The notes under the pieces were generated by a model. That model searched no databases and had not been told where the DNA came from. It saw only the letters and a list, made by a program, of their open reading frames with translations. Shown piece by piece: positions 41,757 through 49,257 of a stretch of DNA of 49,257 nt. The stretch comes from Priestia aryabhattai B8W22 (lineage in GTDB: Bacteria > Bacillota > Bacilli > Bacillales > Bacillaceae_H): NCBI RefSeq assembly GCF_000956595.1, contig NZ_JYOO01000036.1:1-49257 (forward strand), in the 5' to 3' direction. The stretch's first letter is position 1. Each line of letters starts with the position of its first letter. The position numbers and the translations under genes were made by a program.

Positions 41757-41774
41757 TTGTCGAATAATGACGAA
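41757..41774 (+). promoter_or_regulatory. Tandem Spo0A boxes of abrB
   Basis: TTGTCGAA (41757-41764, perfect) and TGACGAA (41768-41774, one mismatch) are spaced about 10 bp apart. They lie downstream of the -10. The arrangement closely matches the tandem boxes through which Spo0A-P represses abrB in B. subtilis. Confidence 0.85.
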
Positions 41775-41818
41775 AGTAATAACATAGAAAAATGATTATC
41801 GAGAGGAGAACGATTAAC

Positions 41819-42103
41819 ATGAAATCTACAGGTATTGTTCGTAAAGTTGATGAATTAGGACGCGTAGTAATTCCAATTGAATTACGTCGTACATTAGGAA
41901 TTGCAGAGAAAGATGCTCTAGAAATCTATGTAGATGAAGAGCGCATCATCTTAAAAAAATATAAACCAAACATGACTTGCCAAGTAACAGGTGAAGTATC
42001 TGATGATAACATTCAACTTGCTAGCGGTAAATTAATTCTAAGCCGTGAAGGTGCAGAACAAATCATGAAAGAACTTCAAGATTCTTTACAAGCTTCTAAA
42101 TAA
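41819..42103 (+). CDS. abrB: Transition-state regulator AbrB
   Basis: DNA-binding repressor of post-exponential genes. The 94-residue product starts MKSTGIVRKVDELGRVVIPI and is nearly identical to B. subtilis AbrB through the N-terminal swapped-hairpin domain (1-53). The start is 41819 with GAGAGGAG upstream; an earlier in-frame ATG covers that site. It is the only plus-strand protein gene here, against the direction of its neighbours. SpoVT in this window is a paralogue. Confidence 0.97.
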   Translation: MKSTGIVRKVDELGRVVIPIELRRTLGIAEKDALEIYVDEERIILKKYKPNMTCQVTGEVSDDNIQLASGKLILSREGAEQIMKELQDSLQASK

Positions 42104-42107
42104 AACG

Positions 42108-42135
42108 AAAAGCTGTCTATGATAGACAGCTTTTT
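42108..42135. terminator. Bidirectional terminator of abrB and rsmI
   Basis: A 9-bp stem AGCTGTCTA/TAGACAGCT with a 3-nt loop, followed by T7 on the plus strand and preceded by an A-rich tract. It lies between two convergent stops (42103 and 42136). Confidence 0.88.
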
Positions 42136-43008
42136 TTAATGTACGTGATATTCACTATAAATGTCTCGCTTTGACACATCTCGGTCTTTTGCCACTTGCT
42201 TAATAGCTTCTTTGTTTGAAAGTCCTTCTTCTACATAGTGATCAACATGCTCGATAATAGTGAGATGTTCCCACCATAGATTACTTTCATCTGGCGCTTC
42301 TTCATTTGTTCCTTCAAGAATTAAGCAGAATTCGCCTCTAATATCTGTGGAATTTGTCCATTCAATTGCTTCTAATACGCTTCCTCTTAAAAATTCTTCA
42401 TAGCGCTTTGTTAACTCTCTACATAATACAATAGATCGGTTCCCTAAAATTTCTTCTATACTTTTTAGCGTTTCTTTTAATCGATGAGGGGCTTCATAAA
42501 ATATCATGCTTTCCTTAATATACTGAAGCTCTTGAAGCTGTTCTTTACGCTGCTTTTTATTTCTGTTTAAAAATCCATAAAAATAAAACTGCCCCGTAGG
42601 TAGTCCAGAAGCAATTAAAGCTGTTAATGCTGCGTTAGGCCCCGGCAGCGGAACAACCGTATATCCTTCTTTAACGGCAGCTACCACTAACTCATAACCA
42701 GGATCTGAAATACAAGGCATCCCTGCGTCGCTTACTAAAGCAATATTTTTTTCACTGTCTAAGTCCCTTAACAGCTGTTCACTTTTTGTATGTTTATTAT
42801 GTTCATGATAACTTGTAATAGGCGTATCGATCTCAAAGTGGTTACATAGTTTTTTCGTTTGTCTCGTATCTTCTGCGGCAATATAATCAACTTCTTTTAA
42901 AATTCGAATCGCACGAAATGTCATATCCTCTAAGTTTCCAATAGGAGTGGGAACTAAGTATAAAACGCCTCGTTCATTCGATACATCATAACTTTTTTGT
43001 GATTTCAT
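42136..43008 (-). CDS. rsmI: 16S rRNA 2'-O-methyltransferase RsmI
   Basis: Methylates the ribose of C1402 in 16S rRNA. Tetrapyrrole methylase fold with LVPTPIGNLEDMTFRAIRIL, AAEDTRQTKKL, ALVSDAGMPCISDPGYELV and PLPGPNAALTALIASGLP. The 290 residues match B. subtilis YabC. Its start overlaps the end of yazA by 23 bp. The last gene of the yaaO-to-rsmI series. Confidence 0.96.
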   Translation of the reverse strand: MKSQKSYDVSNERGVLYLVPTPIGNLEDMTFRAIRILKEVDYIAAEDTRQTKKLCNHFEIDTPITSYHEHNKHTKSEQLLRDLDSEKNIALVSDAGMPCISDPGYELVVAAVKEGYTVVPLPGPNAALTALIASGLPTGQFYFYGFLNRNKKQRKEQLQELQYIKESMIFYEAPHRLKETLKSIEEILGNRSIVLCRELTKRYEEFLRGSVLEAIEWTNSTDIRGEFCLILEGTNEEAPDESNLWWEHLTIIEHVDHYVEEGLSNKEAIKQVAKDRDVSKRDIYSEYHVH

Positions 43009-43273
43009 TCTGCTTTTCTTGCTCCCTTCGAATGTAAGCCTGTTTTTGCACTCTGCTTAACTGTTTGAACCAATACTCTTTTTGCATAGCTTCTGTTTTA
43101 GAAGCAAACACCTCATGCCAAATTAATGAAACAGGCCTTCTTGCTCTCGTATATTTTGCCCCTTTCCCTTCATTATGGACAGAAATACGTTTTTGCAAAT
43201 TATTCGTGTAACCAGCGTAATACGTACAGTCCTTGCATTCAACTACATAAAAATAATGATTATTTTGTTCCAT
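42986..43273 (-). CDS. yazA: GIY-YIG domain protein YazA
   Basis: 95-residue single GIY-YIG nuclease-fold protein of the UPF0213 family. The motif appears as [17 protein letters not shown], with the catalytic Arg in [11 protein letters not shown] and Glu in [12 protein letters not shown]. Function is not established. It overlaps trmN6 by 14 bp and rsmI by 23 bp, so the three are tightly coupled. Confidence 0.92.
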   Translation of the reverse strand: MEQNNHYFYVVECKDCTYYAGYTNNLQKRISVHNEGKGAKYTRARRPVSLIWHEVFASKTEAMQKEYWFKQLSRVQKQAYIRREQEKQNEITKKL

Positions 43274-44006
43274 ATAAAATCCTTTTTAATTCATCCGTGT
43301 ATTCATCGTTATCTTGATAGACCACAAGCGGAGGAAGAATCTTTAAATCTGGACTTCCATCCTTCGTACCTTCAATTAAAAGTGTATTTGCTTCTTTTCC
43401 ATCTTTAGGATAGACAAACTGAAGTCTCTTTGGCTCTAAACGATATTGCCTCATTAACGTAACGATATCTAATAGTCTTCCTGGACGGTGAACTAATGCC
43501 ACTTTTCCACCTTGTTTCACTAGTTGACTGCTGGCTCTAATCACATCTTCCAACGAACAATGAATTTCGTGGCGAGCGATTGCAAAGTGTTCGTTTTCAT
43601 TTATTTCTTCTTTACTAGATGTGGTGAAATAAGGAGGATTGCATGTTACAACATCATATTTTCCATAACCCAGTTCTTGAGGTGCATTTTTTAAATCACC
43701 ATGTATCATTTTAATCTGCCCATCCAGCTGATTATACGCAATGCTTCTTTGCGCCATACTGTGTAGCCGCTCTTGAATTTCTACACCAATGATTTTTCCC
43801 TTTGTTCGTTTAGATAAAAATAGTGGGATTACACCGTTTCCTGAACATAAATCAACCAAGTTACCTTTACGAATTGGGACATAAGCAAAGTGAGATAAAA
43901 GCACAGCATCCAATGAAAAGGAAAAGACAGACGGACTTTGAATAATGCGCATCTCCTCATCGGCTAATAGATAATCTAAACGTTCATCTCCATATAACTC
44001 AACCAT
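43260..44006 (-). CDS. trmN6: tRNA1(Val) A37 N6-methyltransferase-like (YabB)
   Basis: SAM-dependent methyltransferase of the YfiC/TrmN6 family, 248 residues. SAM-binding [17 protein letters not shown] and the N6-adenine motif NPPYF (about 125-129) are visible. The probable substrate is A37 of tRNA-Val, by family; this is not shown for the Bacillus protein to my knowledge. A terminator separates it from yabA. Confidence 0.88.
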   Translation of the reverse strand: MVELYGDERLDYLLADEEMRIIQSPSVFSFSLDAVLLSHFAYVPIRKGNLVDLCSGNGVIPLFLSKRTKGKIIGVEIQERLHSMAQRSIAYNQLDGQIKMIHGDLKNAPQELGYGKYDVVTCNPPYFTTSSKEEINENEHFAIARHEIHCSLEDVIRASSQLVKQGGKVALVHRPGRLLDIVTLMRQYRLEPKRLQFVYPKDGKEANTLLIEGTKDGSPDLKILPPLVVYQDNDEYTDELKRILYGTK

Positions 44007-44059
44007 AATCGTTCTTCTCCTTGTACATCTATTATTTACATCTTTTACTCATAAAAAGA

Positions 44060-44080
44060 ACCTCTCCAAAAGGGAGAGGT
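44060..44080 (-). terminator. yabA terminator
   Basis: ACCTCTCC, 5-nt loop, GGAGAGGT then TCTTTTT, 4 bp after yabA, within the yaaO-to-rsmI series. Confidence 0.82.
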
Positions 44081-44084
44081 GTTG

Positions 44085-44450
44085 TTACTTTTTATTTAAA
44101 AATGACAAGCAAAACAAACAGTCTCCATCTTTACGCACACTTCCATAATGAATGTTACAAATATGAAAACCCTCTTGGTAAAGGCGAGCCAAATTGTCAT
44201 ATCCTTCTCCGATATCAATTTGTTTTTGCTCCTTTGTTTGAGCGCTTGCTTTTGAATGTCTATTTTTCAGCTTCGTTTCGAAGTTTGTCTGGTCAAGGCG
44301 ACGGCGCAAATGATCATTTTCTATTTGCAGATGATGATTTTCTTCAATTAGCTCAGCAAGATGCTCTTTCAACTCACCTAACTGCTTATATAAATGACCA
44401 ATTTGTTCCTCCATGTTTGTCACCGAATCAAAAATCTCTTTTTTATCCAC
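44085..44450 (-). CDS. yabA: Replication initiation control protein YabA
   Basis: Binds DnaA and DnaN to limit replication initiation. The 121-residue protein has an N-terminal coiled coil (about 5-62) that forms the tetramer and a C-terminal zinc site (HICNIHYG and CLFC; His, Cys, Cys, Cys). It lies 14 bp after ricT. Confidence 0.95.
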   Translation of the reverse strand: MDKKEIFDSVTNMEEQIGHLYKQLGELKEHLAELIEENHHLQIENDHLRRRLDQTNFETKLKNRHSKASAQTKEQKQIDIGEGYDNLARLYQEGFHICNIHYGSVRKDGDCLFCLSFLNKK

Positions 44451-44464
44451 CTTTGCCCACCTCG

Positions 44465-45292
44465 TTAATCTGTGGCTTGAAACGAAACAGCACCTTCATT
44501 ATTGATCTCATCCAGAGTATACTCTAAAATTTGTTCGTGATCTGACAGTTCCACTTGAATAATTCTTTCCAAAATATTCAAACCCACTACACGTCCTGAA
44601 CCGTCTGAAGTTTTAATTGTTGAGCCTATATCAGGAAGCTGTTCTTTTGCCGTTTCATACTCATCATTTTCATATTTTAAACAACACATCAAACGTCCGC
44701 ATAAACCAGAAATTTTCGTTGGATTAAGCGATAGGTTTTGGTCTTTGGCCATCTTAATAGAAACCGGCTCAAAATCACCTAAAAACGTTGAGCAACATAG
44801 CATACGTCCACAAGGGCCTATCCCGCCCAACAGTTTTGCCTCGTCTCGCACACCAATTTGTCGAAGCTCAATTCGCGTACGGAAAATAGCAGCTAAATCT
44901 TTAACTAACTCTCTAAAATCAATACGGCCGTCTGCTGTAAAATAAAAAATGACTTTATTACGATCAAACGTATATTCTACATCTACTAACTTCATATCTA
45001 AATCATGTGATTGAATTTTTTGCACGCATACGTCATACGCTTCTCTAGCAGCTTGTTTATTTTCATCCACAATCAGCCTGTCTTTTTGTTCAGCAATGCG
45101 GATTACTTTTTTCAAAGGAAGTACGACATCGTGTTCACTTACTTGCTTTTTGTTAATAACCACTCTGCCAAATTCAACACCACGAACTGTTTCTACAATA
45201 ACAAACTCACCATCTGGAATTGTAAGTTCTCCAGGGTCAAAATAATATATTTTTCCCGCTTTTTTAAAGCGAACGCCTACTACATCATACAA
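44465..45292 (-). CDS. ricT: RicT (YaaT), Fe-S complex with RicA and RicF
   Basis: Member of the RicAFT complex, which carries [4Fe-4S] clusters, aids RNase Y processing and phosphorelay, and thereby sporulation and biofilm development in B. subtilis. PSP1 domain with two cysteine clusters ([12 protein letters not shown] and [13 protein letters not shown], about 165-205). The 275 residues are typical. It lies 4 bp after holB. Confidence 0.95.
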   Translation of the reverse strand: MYDVVGVRFKKAGKIYYFDPGELTIPDGEFVIVETVRGVEFGRVVINKKQVSEHDVVLPLKKVIRIAEQKDRLIVDENKQAAREAYDVCVQKIQSHDLDMKLVDVEYTFDRNKVIFYFTADGRIDFRELVKDLAAIFRTRIELRQIGVRDEAKLLGGIGPCGRMLCCSTFLGDFEPVSIKMAKDQNLSLNPTKISGLCGRLMCCLKYENDEYETAKEQLPDIGSTIKTSDGSGRVVGLNILERIIQVELSDHEQILEYTLDEINNEGAVSFQATD

Positions 45293-45296
45293 GCTT

Positions 45297-46289
45297 TTAT
45301 CCCTCCTGCAAATCCAACACCAGCTGTTCCATTAATAACTGTAGATTCATATTTGAATTTAATTTATTTTTGGCCTTCAAGATAACCTCTAAGCGGTAAA
45401 TCGCTTTTTCCTGCGTTGTCTGAAGAGCTTGCTGTTTTAATTCTTCTATTTTATGACGATAGACGATTTTAGACTCTTGTCCAACTTGCAGCGTCAACAA
45501 ATCACGATAAAGAAGCATCAATAAAGTTAAACCAATATGAGCTTGTTCTTTTTCTTTAAAATGTGTTACCCACTTTTCATGAATAAAAAGAAGAGCTTGT
45601 TGAGGTCTCGTTGTTAACACTTCATATAATTGTATCACTAACTTTATTGCAAGTCCAAACCATTCATCTTTACTTAATTCAATTGCTTCATCAATGCTGT
45701 TTGTTAAATTAGACAAGATGGACGCATCCGCTGAGGAAAGGCCATTTTCTATTAGTTTTTCAGCTAACTGTTCTGGTGTAAGAGATCGAAATGATATTAC
45801 TTGGCAACGTGAGATAATCGTATCTAATAAGCGCTGTATATTTTCTGTTAATAAAATTGCATAAGTTCCGTTGCCAGGCTCTTCTAAAAATTTCAGTAAA
45901 CTATTTGCTGCGCTTACTGTCATTTTATCAACATGATTCACAATATATAACTTTTTATTAGATTCAACACCGGTTTTTGTGAATTCTGATTGCAAGAATT
46001 GAATTTGCTCTTTTTTAATCGATAAACCAGCTGGCTCAATCAAGTGAATATCTGGATGATTACCTGAATCAATTCGCCGGCAGTTACTGCACTCATGGCA
46101 TGGCCTATGATTAACTGGATTTTGGCAAAACAGTGCTTTAGCAAACAAAAAACTAATTTGTTTTTTACCTGTTCCTTTGCTTCCTTCAAATAAATAAGCA
46201 TGAGCAACGCGCTCTTTAAGTAAGCTGTTTTGCAAAATCTTTAATACGTTCGGCTGAAGAGCTTCAAGCTGTTCCCATGTATTTCCCAT
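45297..46289 (-). CDS. holB: DNA polymerase III delta' subunit
   Basis: Clamp-loader subunit. The AAA+ fold has a degenerate P-loop GSKGTGKKQ (about 37) and a zinc-binding set of four cysteines (CQNPVNHRPCHECSNCRR), then TVSAANSLLKFLEEP. The 330 residues are typical. In B. subtilis yaaR lies before it; here darA does directly, with 33 bp between. Confidence 0.95.
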   Translation of the reverse strand: MGNTWEQLEALQPNVLKILQNSLLKERVAHAYLFEGSKGTGKKQISFLFAKALFCQNPVNHRPCHECSNCRRIDSGNHPDIHLIEPAGLSIKKEQIQFLQSEFTKTGVESNKKLYIVNHVDKMTVSAANSLLKFLEEPGNGTYAILLTENIQRLLDTIISRCQVISFRSLTPEQLAEKLIENGLSSADASILSNLTNSIDEAIELSKDEWFGLAIKLVIQLYEVLTTRPQQALLFIHEKWVTHFKEKEQAHIGLTLLMLLYRDLLTLQVGQESKIVYRHKIEELKQQALQTTQEKAIYRLEVILKAKNKLNSNMNLQLLMEQLVLDLQEG

Positions 46290-46322
46290 TCAATCATCAC
46301 TTTCTATTTAAAATCTTCTCTC

Positions 46323-46667
<345 letters not shown>

Positions 46668-46715
46668 TTACTTTTTTGTTAAGAATAGTATATCAAGAAT
46701 AATGATCATCTGTAT

Positions 46716-47342
46716 TTATTTTAAAATCGATTGTATCTGTTTATAAGCTTCGGCACAGACTTTTTCAACGGATTGATTTGCATCAATTCGGCGAATACGT
46801 TCTGGAAATTCACTCAAAAGAGATAAATATCCATCTCGTACTTTGTAATGAAAGTCTAAGGATTCTAAATCTAATCGATTAATCTCATCTTTTCGACCTT
46901 TATTAATTCTTTCTAATCCTACCTCAGGATCAATATCAAAATATAAAGTGGCCTGTGGCATCGTTTGCTCAATAGCAAATTGATTAATAGCAAAAATATC
47001 TTCTACACCTATACCCCGCGCATTTCCTTGATAAGCAAGTGAGCTATCAATAAAACGGTCACATAATACTATATTCCCTTTATTTAGCTCAGGAATCACT
47101 TTTTCTACAAGATGTTGTCTTCTAGCCGCAGCGTAAAGAAGTGCTTCAGTTCTGGCATCCATTTCCGTGTTAGACGGATTTAAGATGATTTCACGAATTT
47201 GTTCAGCAATTCGTATGCCTCCAGGCTCTCTTGTTAATACAATGGTATACCCATCTTGTATTAATTTTTGTTGAACCATATGGATGATGGTTGTCTTACC
47301 AGCACCCTCTGGCCCTTCGAATGTAATAAACGTTCCTGACAT
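46716..47342 (-). CDS. tmk: Thymidylate kinase
   Basis: Phosphorylates dTMP to dTDP. P-loop [11 protein letters not shown] (8-18), the [12 protein letters not shown] segment (about 97-108) and LID-type region. The 208 residues match B. subtilis. It is 16 bp after yaaO. Confidence 0.97.
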   Translation of the reverse strand: MSGTFITFEGPEGAGKTTIIHMVQQKLIQDGYTIVLTREPGGIRIAEQIREIILNPSNTEMDARTEALLYAAARRQHLVEKVIPELNKGNIVLCDRFIDSSLAYQGNARGIGVEDIFAINQFAIEQTMPQATLYFDIDPEVGLERINKGRKDEINRLDLESLDFHYKVRDGYLSLLSEFPERIRRIDANQSVEKVCAEAYKQIQSILK

Positions 47343-47358
47343 GTATAAATTCCTTTCT

Positions 47359-48783
47359 CTATTTAAATACTTCTATCTTTCCTTCTTCCATACAAGAGCC
47401 GCCTTGAATATGACCATTTAACCTTTGAATATGCAAAATATAATCAATATGATTGCTTGTAATCGTTTCTCCCTCCATTAAAATAGGAATTCCAGGAGGG
47501 TATGGAATAATAGATTGTGCGCTTACACACCCAATCGCTTCTTCAAACGAACACATATGCTTTGTCCTTAGTTTTCTTTCTTCCATAGACAGGAGAACCG
47601 TTGCTCTTGAAAAACGAAATGGTTTGATGAGTGGTTTTTCATATGACTTACGCTGTATATTCGCTACTGCTTGTCTAACCCGCTTAATTGTATCATTAAA
47701 ATCCCAACTGCTGCTTAACGGTAGAACAAACAATACATAGTTAACGTCAGCTAGTTCTGTATAAATATCTTGCTTTTCCAGTTCCTTTTGCAAATGATAT
47801 CCTGTTGCCGCCGAACAAGTCAATGTCATTTTCAAAAGGTCGGTAGCAGTTTGATCTGTTTCTACATCAATAGTTGAAAGTGTATCAATCTTATTAATCT
47901 TTTCAACAAACGAATGAATATTGTCAGTCACTCTATCGATATCATGCTGTGTAAACTGTTGCAGATAATACCGTGCTAAATCGAGAGAAGCCATAATAGG
48001 GTATGAAGGACTGCTTGACTGCAGTACTTGTAGATAATGCCGTACCGCTTGCTTATTTACTAATGTTCCTTGCATATGTAAATAAGAACCCATTGTCATA
48101 GCTGGCAGCGTTTTATGTGCTGACTGAACGACAAGGTCGGCTCCATACGTAACAGCTGAAGAAGGAAAGGGATTCCCTAAAATAAAATGGGCTCCATGAG
48201 CTTCATCAATAACTATAGGAATATGGTAGCTATGAATAAAGTCAATGGTCTCCTTTAAATCTCGTGCCACCCCGTAGTAAGTAGGATTTGTTAATACAAA
48301 TGCTTTTATATCCTCAGAACGCTCTAAAGCCGCTTTAATTGTTTTAATGGATACACCTGTACTAAGATGTGTTTTTGAATCTATTTCAGGAGCTAAAAAA
48401 ATAGGTGATGCCTTTGATAAAGCAATAGCATTAAAAATAGATTTATGAGAATCTCTTTGAACAGCAATTTTATCTCCTTCTTGACAAAGAGATAAAATTG
48501 CTGCGAGATTGCCTACAGTAGAACCATTAACTAAAAAAAAACTTTCATCTACTCCATACAACTTTGCCGTTAACTCTTGTGCTTCTTTAATAACAGATTC
48601 TGCTTCATGTAAATCATCTAATCCGCTAATTTCTGTTAGATCGTATTGCAAAAAGTCTGCGTAAGAAGGCTGAATATGTGAAGGTAGAATTTGACCATTT
48701 TTATGGCCGGGCACGTGGTAAGAGAGTGATCTCTTTTCGCTGTGCCTTACTAAACGGTTATATAAAGGTAAATATGTATCCAT
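47359..48783 (-). CDS. yaaO: Orn/Lys/Arg decarboxylase-family protein YaaO
   Basis: PLP fold type I enzyme similar to arginine/lysine/ornithine decarboxylases (SpeA type). The PLP lysine is in [13 protein letters not shown], preceded by [10 protein letters not shown]. The start is [18 protein letters not shown] (48783), preceded by AAGGA at 8 nt; longer in-frame readings add a non-homologous stretch. It has 474 residues. The substrate cannot be told from sequence. First gene of yaaO-tmk-darA-holB-ricT-yabA. Confidence 0.88.
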   Translation of the reverse strand: MDTYLPLYNRLVRHSEKRSLSYHVPGHKNGQILPSHIQPSYADFLQYDLTEISGLDDLHEAESVIKEAQELTAKLYGVDESFFLVNGSTVGNLAAILSLCQEGDKIAVQRDSHKSIFNAIALSKASPIFLAPEIDSKTHLSTGVSIKTIKAALERSEDIKAFVLTNPTYYGVARDLKETIDFIHSYHIPIVIDEAHGAHFILGNPFPSSAVTYGADLVVQSAHKTLPAMTMGSYLHMQGTLVNKQAVRHYLQVLQSSSPSYPIMASLDLARYYLQQFTQHDIDRVTDNIHSFVEKINKIDTLSTIDVETDQTATDLLKMTLTCSAATGYHLQKELEKQDIYTELADVNYVLFVLPLSSSWDFNDTIKRVRQAVANIQRKSYEKPLIKPFRFSRATVLLSMEERKLRTKHMCSFEEAIGCVSAQSIIPYPPGIPILMEGETITSNHIDYILHIQRLNGHIQGGSCMEEGKIEVFK

Positions 48784-48914
48784 ACATCCATTCCTTACTT
48801 TTTGTAAATATAACATTATTAACTTGATAAAAGAATATGTAAGTATTTTTCCTATCAAAATTCATTTTTCTTTCATTATAACAAACTTAGATGATTTTTT
48901 TGAGCCATATAAAG

Positions 48915-48936
48915 AAGCCCTTATAAAAAAGGGCTT
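48915..48936 (-). terminator. csfB terminator
   Basis: AAGCCCTT, 6-nt loop, AAGGGCTT followed by CTTTAT, at the csfB stop. Confidence 0.7.
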
Positions 48937-49119
48937 TTAGTAAGAAAACGCTCCTGATATTCTCTTTAATTGATCTACTAACAATTGATAACGAAAATGA
49001 GATGAATCCACCTCTACAATCTCTACCTCGCAGTGTTGGCATATAAAGCTGGAAAACACCTCAATACCCTTTGTATGCTGTTCATGGCAAACGGAACATG
49101 TTTTAATTTGTTTTTCCAT
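48937..49119 (-). CDS. csfB: Anti-sigma factor CsfB (Gin)
   Basis: Small forespore protein that inhibits sigma-G until engulfment is complete, and also sigma-E. The 60-residue product has zinc-knuckle cysteines C8/C11 and C27/C30, then a helical C-terminus. It is close to B. subtilis CsfB (64 residues). It lies directly before yaaO; xpaC and yaaN, which separate them in B. subtilis, are absent. Confidence 0.88.
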   Translation of the reverse strand: MEKQIKTCSVCHEQHTKGIEVFSSFICQHCEVEIVEVDSSHFRYQLLVDQLKRISGAFSY

Positions 49120-49173
49120 TACTCTCCACCTCCACTAAATAAGTATCGACAAGATGTAACTTGTTTATGCAGT

Positions 49174-49206
49174 TCATTTACCCCATTTTATGTAGATAGC
49201 TTATAC
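49174..49206 (-). promoter_or_regulatory. Candidate sigma-F promoter of csfB
   Basis: GTATA (49202-49206) and GGGTAAATGA (49174-49183) resemble sigma-F boxes (GYATA and GGNNANAHTR), but the 18-bp spacing is longer than the usual 15-16. csfB is sigma-F dependent in B. subtilis. Confidence 0.4.
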
Positions 49207-49221
49207 TCTGTGAATAATAAA

Positions 49222-49250
49222 AAAAGACTAGCTAAAATAGCTAGTCTTTT
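49222..49250. terminator. Symmetric terminator at the right edge
   Basis: Perfect 13-bp stem AAAAGACTAGCTA with AAA loop and T/A tails on both sides. It probably ends the unit that enters the window from the right. Confidence 0.85.
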
Positions 49251-49257
49251 TTCAAGT

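Noticed and set aside
44021-44527. Plus-strand reading frame of 168 codons
   Set aside because: Antisense to yabA and ricT, which are clearly real; composition looks like an artefact.

Overview
The window is a low-GC Firmicute chromosome segment from the origin-proximal housekeeping region of a spore-forming Bacillaceae. Spore genes (spoIIE, spoVT, spoVG, sspF, yabG, fin, csfB, yabP/yabQ), AbrB and the gene order point to Bacillus sensu lato. The protein sequences look closest to the Priestia (Bacillus) megaterium group, but that species call is inference. Compared with the B. subtilis map the window is inverted: lysS is at the left and csfB at the right. Almost every gene is on the minus strand. 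Only abrB and a tRNA-Met/tRNA-Glu pair are on the plus strand. The left edge cuts an rRNA-type promoter just beyond lysS.

Layout from right to left, the direction of most transcription: csfB (anti-sigma-G); a replication and information cluster yaaO-tmk-darA-holB-ricT-yabA-trmN6-yazA-rsmI; abrB on the opposite strand; metS, a perfect parS site, tatD; rnmV-ksgA; yabG, veg, sspF; ispE-purR-ridA; spoVG; glmU-prs; ctc; pth-fin-mfd; spoVT; yabM-yabN-rqcP-yabP-yabQ-divIC-yabR; two tRNAs; spoIIE-yabS-yabT; tilS-hprT-ftsH; coaX-hslO; cysK; the folate operon pabB-pabA-pabC-folB-folK; and lysS.

The genes connect chromosome maintenance (parS, YabA, HolB, Mfd), translation (LysS, MetS, TilS, KsgA, RsmI, Pth, RqcP, tRNAs), precursor supply (Prs, HprT, PurR, Tmk, folate, CoaX, CysK, IspE, GlmU) and the sporulation programme. 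Several promoters can be read directly: sigma-A for abrB, veg, spoIIE (with a 21-bp spacer), lysS, cysK and the tRNAs; sigma-H for spoVG; sigma-B for ctc; sigma-G for spoVT; sigma-K for yabG.

No phage, CRISPR array, complete insertion sequence or defence system is visible. The most interesting points are the perfect parS site inside an intergenic stem, the absence of folP from an otherwise complete folate operon, a terminator-like hairpin in the lysS leader, a sigma-G promoter of spoVT overlapped by an inverted repeat, paired PurBox-like sites before purR, clustered Spo0A-like boxes before abrB, and a decayed dispersed repeat next to mfd. Several genes present at these positions in B. subtilis (folP, yazB, dusB, yacD, yabE, yaaR, xpaC, yaaN) are not here.
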